From assembly GCA_910592005.1 (NCBI GenBank), contig CAJVPP010003665.1:1-11077 (forward strand): a stretch of DNA of 11,077 nt. The letters run 5' to 3'. This DNA is from Funneliformis mosseae (taxonomy: Eukaryota > Glomeromycota > Glomeromycetes > Glomerales > Glomeraceae). Below, piece after piece: positions 6,333 to 11,077 of this stretch (positions are counted from its first letter, which is position 1; every line of letters begins with the position of its first letter). Position numbers and translations under genes: made by a program. A model generated the notes under the pieces. It was given only the letters and a program-made list of their open reading frames with translations. It had not been told where the DNA came from and made no database searches.

Positions 6333-8181
6333 AGACTTCTCTAGACCCGTTGTTCGGGTTTTCTTCCAATTCAACCAGTCAGACTTTATCGCATAGCAAA
6401 TGCTTAGAATGCGGGAAACAAACGAAATCCGTAGCTTGGTGTAAAAATTGCGATCTAGCAAGGTTGAGAGAACATTTCCGTTATTGGACTAGCGGAGATC
6501 TGATAGTAGATGAATTTATTAGACATACTCAACTAAACGCCGAAGAAAATTTGGACTATTTAGAATGGATTGATTTCGACCAATTTGTTTTCGTCGAAAA
6601 TATTAACAAACGATGTGCCTTCAGCACAATTTATTCCGCAATATGGATGGAAGGTCCAAAATGGAAATTGGACGAAGAGGCTGAAATTTGGAACCGTAAC
6701 GGACCAATTAAAGTTATATTAAAGCGGTTAGATAATTCACAAAATATGAGTCAAGAATTTGTAAAACAAGTAAGTGATCTATTAACGAAATAGGATTAAA
6801 ATCATGTTCGGATCATATGGTTTACTATTCCTCTTAACATGATTTAATTACAAACCGGGACATTATAAACAACCACCATAGGCAAATTAGAAAAAGGGGG
6901 GAAATCTAGATTGATTACAGTCGTTCTAAAATTAGCACGAATAAGATTTCTTTTTTTTAATGACGCCCAAAAAAAATATCTGACCACTTGCCGATCATTT
7001 TCCGATCATTTTGAAATTATAGACTTAACAATTTATTAATAAAATTTTTTTATTTTCAAACTATTTGTATGTAACTTACCTACATGAGAAGAAAAAAAAT
7101 TTATATTCATTGACGGGGTGGTCGGATATTTTTTTGGAGGGGAGTGTATAACAACTTTATTATTAAATTGGGCTTAAACCTGTATTTATCACATGATACT
7201 TTGAATATAAATCTATTTTACTTTATCCTGATTTTTTCGAGTAAAAAAATATATTTTTTTCAATCCCCGGACTTATGAGGAATTTACTTATAAAAATTGT
7301 CACAGTTATTATAATGGATTAAAAAACTTCCTCGTGTCAACAATATTTACTCTTATCTGTTGTATTTTGTAATTTTTACTCAAAAGTTATATAGAAATCA
7401 TCGATGTTTACAGAATGGCGCTTTGGCTGATTGTTTTGGTATGACTAAGGATTCAACCTCATGTTATATGTTCGTTATGAGATATTATGAACAGGGAGAT
7501 TTATATGAATATTTTCAACAATCAACCGGGCTTCTTTGCTGGAAAGATATAGTAGATATGATATGGTCACTAGCAGTTGGTCTTAATGTTATTCATGAAG
7601 CTGGCCTCGTTCATGGACACATACACGGAGGAAATATATTAGTTGAAAACGAAGCAGATTCAATAGATTCTAGAATCGCGGATAATTGCTTGCACGGTCC
7701 AGTAGATAACCCATCAAAACAAATTTATGGCGCAATACCTTTCGTAACTACAGAGCTCTTTTTAATGGAAATACGCCAACGAAAGGCAGGTTCAATAGAT
7801 ACTATAATCGTGGATAGTGGTTTGCACGGTCCGGTTGATAACCTATCAAAACAAATCCATGGAGTAATACCTTTCGTTACACCAGAAATTTTTAATGGAA
7901 ATACGCCAACAAAAGAATCTGATGTTTACAGTTTTTGCATGATCATGTGGATGTTATCAGCCGGTGCACGCCCTTATGATTTACAACTTGTTCAAGAAAT
8001 CTGCTCTGGGTTAAGACCAAGTGTTATAGAAGGAACTCCACCTATTTATTCTAAATTAATGCTTAAATGTTTAGATGCAAATCTATCAAATAGGCCAACA
8101 GCCTATCAACTTTACGAAGGTTTTGGAGATTGGGTTTCCGCAATATGTGATGATCCAAATACGTCTGAATTATCTGATTAA
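6333..8181 (+). CDS. Kinase-like protein, copy B: Cys-pair N-terminus plus probable pseudokinase domain
   Basis: Exon 1 (about 6333-6769) has a CxxC...CxxC pair (KCLECG, codons 6401 and 6410; WCKNC, codons 6440 and 6449), likely a small zinc ribbon, followed by the N-lobe. The glycine loop is lost (KRCAFSTIY where family kinases have a GGFGTVY type), while the VAIK lysine survives (VILKRL, codon 6722-6724). The intron is 6770-7413. Exon 2 (7414-8181) holds the hinge, the catalytic loop HGHIHGGNIL with His (CAC, 7618-7620) for the HRD Asp, IADNC for DFG (Asp 7681-7683), a duplicated activation segment, TPEIF, DVYSFC and the SNRPTAYQL end of the C-lobe. It is probably an inactive or regulatory kinase-like protein of the cytosolic signalling type. 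The stop at 8179-8181 is a CAA-to-TAA change relative to copies A and C. No ATG is found in this frame, so the start must lie in an upstream exon or the gene is dead. Confidence 0.7.
6770..7413 (+). other. Intron of copy B, enlarged by a transposon
   Basis: The donor GTAAGT (6770-6775) follows codon CAA, and the acceptor TTTACAG ends at 7413 before AAT; both are in phase 0, as in copy A. At 644 nt it is 356 nt longer than the copy A intron, and 189 nt of that is accounted for by the TIR element at 6960-7146 plus one TA. The frame upstream of the acceptor is open (KLYRNHRCLQ, 7384-7413) and HRCLQ is conserved in A. An earlier acceptor (TATAG at 7394) is thus possible if the donor is not the one chosen. 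Confidence 0.6.
6960..7146. mobile_element. Small degenerate TIR element inside the copy B intron (~187 bp)
   Basis: The inner parts of the ends are clear inverted repeats: CC-A8-TATCTGACCAC at 6967-6987 against GTGGTCGGATATTTTTTTGG at 7118-7137, with two differences. The right end reads ...GGAGGGGAGTG and is followed by TA (7147-7148). The left end is eroded and preceded by TA (6958-6959). The size, TA flanks and lack of coding sequence suit a Tc1/mariner-type MITE. Copy A's intron has no such sequence. Confidence 0.65.
7649..7910 (+). repeat. In-frame tandem duplication of the kinase activation segment in copy B
   Basis: Unit 1 (about 7649-7780) and unit 2 (about 7781-7910) each encode an A-x-SID start, a DFG-like motif, LHGPVDN-SKQI-G-IPFVT and an APE-like motif. 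CAATAGAT recurs at 132-bp spacing and ATACGCCAAC (7771 and 7901) at 130-bp spacing. Two extra bases in unit 1 after its APE-like codons (TTELFLMEIRQRK in place of TPEIFNGNTPTK) shift its end to another frame, and two extra bases at the start of unit 2 bring the sequence back into frame. The protein is therefore open across both units, with about 44 additional residues. Confidence 0.85.
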
Positions 8182-8311
8182 TTTGATACTGCAGAGGAGT
8201 CGATCTGTTTCTGATCATGATTTATCGATTCATGAAAAGGCAATTTATACTAGTCGTCCGTTAAATCCCTATATCAGATCTTCTCAGTCTTTTTTATACG
8301 GCAAAATGTAA
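8182..8311 (+). pseudogene. Displaced C-terminal tail of copy B
   Basis: Beyond the premature stop at 8179, another frame encodes SVSDHDLSIHEKAIYTSRPL and NPYIRSSQSFLYGKM, ending at TAA 8309-8311. The same tail ends copies A (1179) and C (10455), so it is the ancestral C-terminus. Relative to copy C, copy B has lost about 18 bases around 8198-8203, which causes the frame change. The longer open frame that begins near 8075 is meaningful only in this last part. Confidence 0.75.
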
Positions 8312-8548
8312 AAAAGGAGAATTGACTTTTTAAATTTTACTCATTTAACTCGTATTTTATTTCTCGTCGTTAGGCAAAAAAAGGCACCGTTTATGTACGT
8401 TTTATCACGCGTTTTTTTTTTTTTTATATTTTTCGAAAAATCGGAAATCACAGCACATTCAAAAAATCAAAATTAAGTAATATTGTTGTAATGGTGTTGT
8501 CATATTACTATGCAACTTCCAATTAAGATTTTACACATTAAGCATAAT
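8312..8548 (+). repeat. Conserved 3' flank of the kinase-like copies (B copy)
   Basis: It matches the block after copy A and the block after copy C in the same order of landmarks. It is closest to C in the stretch AATGGTGTTGT (near 8490) and CTTCCAATTAAGATTT (near 8516). Confidence 0.7.
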
Positions 8549-9219
8549 CCATCAATTGATAAAGAAATATATTAATGTCAAAGTAAAATAAATTTTTACT
8601 ATTTCCATATTTTGTTTATGAGATGTATGGATGATGATCGATTGTTTTATTTTTAATCTTTTCATATATCCTCTGATCAGTAGTTCTAACGGCTTTGAGA
8701 TAAATCGAACTTTTTAGACATGAAGGATTGATTAAAAGAAGAGAAGAGAATCATCCCATTTTATTGGACAAATATAGTTAATCCTTTTTCAATTGTAGCC
8801 ATTGAAAGGTTAACATTTTGAATATAAGAGATTACAGTCATAGCTTAATATGTTTAAAGTCATACTATTAAAATATAAAGACAGGAAGATAAGTATAGAA
8901 AATTTTGGCAAGCGTTTGTTTACATGGGATATTGTTTTTAAAAAATTAAAAAAGACGGGGAGGAATAAAAAAAAATTAAAAAAATAAAAAAATAAAAAAT
9001 AAAAAGACCGGGGGGATAAAAAAAAAAATAACGAATCCTATATGCATGTATGCATTTTTATAATAACGAATCATATTTGTGTAATATTAATTTTTTTTTT
9101 TTTAAGTAATTTAAAAAGAAAATTGCTAATTATAACCGCAAAGCGATACGCCCATATATTTATTATTAAAATACAATTTATACTATTACTATAGTTAAAC
9201 GTATTAACGTATTAATTCT
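8549..9219. other. AT-rich spacer between copies B and C
   Basis: Up to about 8945 it is homologous to the flank of copy A, including the empty counterpart of the pogo-like insertion (GGCAAGCGTTTGTTTACATG, near 8908-8927). It then enters the low-complexity tract. No gene is seen. Confidence 0.5.
8938..9031. repeat. A-rich low-complexity tract with two G-rich interruptions
   Basis: Poly-A with scattered T is broken by GACGGGGAGGAATA (8954-8967) and GACCGGGGGGATA (9006-9018), two similar G-rich words 52 bases apart. They look like a duplicated unit spread by slippage or a decayed repeat end. Confidence 0.7.
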
Positions 9220-9402
9220 TCAAATTTTTTCAATTAAAACTTTGCAATTTCGCATATCATGACCAGTTCCTTGACAACGTTTACATTTTCGCGTCTTTTT
9301 CTGGTTGCCATTATCATCTACATTAATATATTCATTCTCCTTAAATCTCTTGCTTGATTTCTTATTTTTACATTCATGGGAGTATACATTTATATATATT
9401 GA
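9220..9402 (-). CDS. C-terminal fragment with CCHC zinc knuckle, possibly transposase-derived
   Basis: On the minus strand an open frame of 60 codons ends at TGA (9220-9222). It reads from a stop at 9403-9405 through a Lys-rich segment (CKNKKSSKRFKEN), then NVDDNGNQKKTRK and CKRCQGTGHDMRNC, ending KVLIEKI. The last motif is an exact C-x2-C-x4-H-x4-C zinc knuckle (Cys codons 9283-9285, 9274-9276 and 9244-9246; His 9259-9261). This knuckle binds zinc and usually single-stranded nucleic acid. It closes MULE/FAR1-type transposases and also occurs in retrotransposon Gag and RNA-binding proteins. There is no ATG with a proper N-terminus, and copy C begins just upstream on the other strand. It is thus probably the 3' end of a gene cut off by the duplication, or a last exon. 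Confidence 0.6.
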   Translation of the reverse strand, partial: SIYINVYSHECKNKKSSKRFKENEYINVDDNGNQKKTRKCKRCQGTGHDMRNCKVLIEKI

Positions 9403-9467
9403 TTACATAAGAAATACGAGTTCCACGAAAAAAAGGTCTTTTATATAAAATTTTAAACTGGGTTCAG

Positions 9468-10455
9468 AATCTTCTCTAGACCCTCGTCTGGATATTCTTC
9501 AACTAATAAAGCTTTATTATAAACAAATGTTTAGAATGCGGATACAAACGAAATCAGCAGCTTGGTATAAACATTGTGATCTTGCAAGGTTGAAAGAGCA
9601 ATTTCGAAACTTGTCAAGCGAAGGTTCGATAATAGATGAATTTATTAGACATACTCAACTAAACGCCGAAGAGAATTTGGACAATCTTTATTCCGAAATT
9701 TGGATGGAAGGTCCAAAATGGAAATTGGATGAAGAGGCAAAAATATGGGAACGTAACGGACCAATTAATTAAAGCGGTTAAATAATTCACAAAACATGAG
9801 CCAAGAGTTTGTAAACCAATATTCCGATCAGCTAAATGTAAGTAGAACAAGAAAGAAGTAGTATAAAAATACGAATAATCAGGCTTGCTATTAAAATCAT
9901 ATGTTTTACTATGTACGTCTCGTTAATAGCGAACTTATCACGTGACGTGTTTTTAATTTAAAAATTTATCCCGTGTTCACACCATCATTTCCTCCCGGCT
10001 GAAAACTCATCAAAACAAATCTATGAAGTAATACCTTTCGTTGCTCCGGAAATCTTTAATGACAAAAGAATCTGTTGTTTACAGTTTTGGCATGGTCTGG
10101 ACGTTATCAGCCGGTGTACAGTACATCCATATTATGATATACCTCATGATTTGTTCTGGATTAAAACTAAGTGTAATAGAAGGAACTCCATTTGTTTATT
10201 TTAATTTAATGCTTGAATGCTTAGATGCCAATCCATCAAATAGACCAACAGCCTATCAACTTTACGAAGGTTTTGGAGATCGGGTTTCCGCCATATGTGA
10301 TGATCCAAATACGTCTGAATTATCTGATCAATTTGATGCTGCAGAGTCAAAATCTGCAAATTTGGAAAAATCTGTTTCTGATCATGATTTATATTAGTCG
10401 TTCGTTAAATCCATATATCAGATCTTCTCAGCCTTTTTTATATGGCAAAATGTAA
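9468..10455 (+). pseudogene. Kinase-like gene, copy C (heavily deleted pseudogene)
   Basis: Exon 1 (9468-9837, after a conserved GGTTCAG acceptor) aligns with copy B but has several lesions: a one-base loss near 9542 between the Cys-pair and QTKSAAW, Tyr for the third Cys (WYKHC), a 69-bp in-frame deletion that removes the glycine-loop region (NLDNLYSEIW), and a 7-bp deletion at PIN-stop that removes the VAIK lysine frame. The donor GTAAGT is at 9838. The intron end, the hinge, the catalytic loop and the first activation segment are missing. Sequence resumes near 9995 with PAENSSKQIYEVIPFVAPEI, shifts frame at a deletion (MTKESVVYSFG, Asp to Val), reads the C-lobe to NRPTAYQLYEGFG and SVSDHDLY-stop (10395-10397), then shows SLNPYIRSSQPFLYGKM in another frame to 10455. 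It is clearly non-functional as a kinase. Confidence 0.85.
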
Positions 10456-10645
10456 AACTTTTAAACTTACTCTAATTTATTTCTCGTTATTAGGCAAAAA
10501 AAAAAAAGGCCACGATTAGATACGATTTGTCACGCGTTTTTTAATTAATTGCATTATTCGTTATTTTTCGAAACTTAAAACAAAATTAAGTAATGTTGTC
10601 ATGGTGTTGTTTTAATTTTATTATGTACTTCCAATTAAGATTTAA
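10456..10645 (+). repeat. Conserved 3' flank of the kinase-like copies (C copy)
   Basis: It begins right after LYGKM-stop and shares TTATTTCTCGTTATTAGGCA (10468-10497 region), GGCCACGATTAGATACGATT, AAAATTAAGTAAT, ATGGTGTTGT, CTTCCAATTAAGATTT and AAGCATAA with the flanks of A and B. Confidence 0.7.
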
Positions 10646-10997
10646 TATTAAGCATAAGTAAGAAAACAATTGTTCATACATACGGGTATATAGAAAACAT
10701 GTATTGTATGGTTTAAAAATGTATTGTACGGTTGATTTTTTCGCATGTATTTAGTAATAACAAATACATGATTTGTACAACCCAGATTTGTCTCGTAACT
10801 CAGATGATGATTTATTTATAAAAAAGTAACTCGCTTTTTTTCTTTACAATGAGTTTTTTTTGTTTTTATTTAGTTGGAATTTAAGAAACGTTTTTAATAT
10901 TTTGTTTCTTATTTTTTTTTTTCTAGAGACAATAGGTTTCTTGTATAAACTGGTGTTAAAGGTAAATTGAGTTAAAAAAATAATATTTTAATATTTG

Positions 10998-11000
<3 letters not shown>
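10646..11000. other. AT-rich sequence, no gene seen
   Basis: A short direct repeat, ATGTATTGTATGGTT / ATGTATTGTACGGTT, lies near 10699-10734. There is no coding frame, RNA gene or clear transposon end. Confidence 0.4.
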
Positions 11001-11072
<72 letters not shown>

Positions 11073-11077
11073 TTTTT
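11001..11077. repeat. Poly-T tract reaching the window edge
   Basis: There are 76 T residues with a single C at 11053, running off the window. It could be a genuine slippage tract or poly-A tail of a retroelement on the minus strand, or an assembly artefact at a contig end. The window alone cannot tell. Confidence 0.85.

Noticed and set aside
8075..8311. 78-codon plus-strand frame taken as a gene
   Set aside because: Only its end (SVSDHDL to LYGKM) is the displaced tail of copy B. The first two thirds are a shadow of the C-lobe in another frame. The same holds for 10225-10455 in copy C.
9659..9850. Minus-strand open frame opposite exon 1 of copy C
   Set aside because: It is antisense to the pseudogene, with no homology-like motif.
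1..11077. tRNA, rRNA, CRISPR array, bacterial promoter or ribosome-binding sites
   Set aside because: None could be seen, and the sequence is eukaryotic in character.

Overview
The window is eukaryotic, most likely fungal. It is strongly AT-rich with long A/T homopolymers. It has spliced genes (GTAAGT donors, TTTACAG acceptors) and carries several degenerate copies of one kinase-like gene family together with TA-flanked transposon relics. The wording of the kinase-like protein (a Cys-pair N-terminus, then a kinase-like fold with HGxxHGGNIL in place of HRDLxxxN) is what I recognise from the very large kinase-like families of arbuscular mycorrhizal fungi such as Rhizophagus. That assignment rests on family recognition, not on a search.

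Layout: copy A (1-1179, cut by the left edge, pseudogene); a conserved 3' flank interrupted by a 441-bp pogo-like element (1842-2282); a long AT-rich stretch with only weak coding relics (2285-4206); a minus-strand coding relic (4207-4429); a 535-bp TIR element with TA duplications (4602-5136); a minus-strand coding relic (5442-5877) inside a 13-bp inverted-repeat pair (5305-5987); copy B (6333-8311, the best preserved, with a small TIR element in its intron at 6960-7146); an AT-rich spacer; a minus-strand zinc-knuckle ORF (9220-9402); copy C (9468-10455, pseudogene); and AT-rich sequence ending in a 77-base T tract at the window edge.

A, B and C are in the same orientation and share exon 1, the intron position, the C-lobe, the C-terminal tail ending in LYGKM-stop and about 200 bp of 3' flank. 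They are therefore segmental duplicates of about 2 kb. Where both can be read, A and B lack the catalytic HRD aspartate, and B also lacks the glycine-loop glycines, so even an intact member would probably be a pseudokinase or regulatory scaffold. A and B also carry a tandem duplication of the kinase activation segment (DFG-like to APE-like), and in B it is read through in frame. No operon, CRISPR array, rRNA or tRNA was seen. The window looks like an accessory, transposon-rich, actively duplicating and decaying part of a fungal genome.
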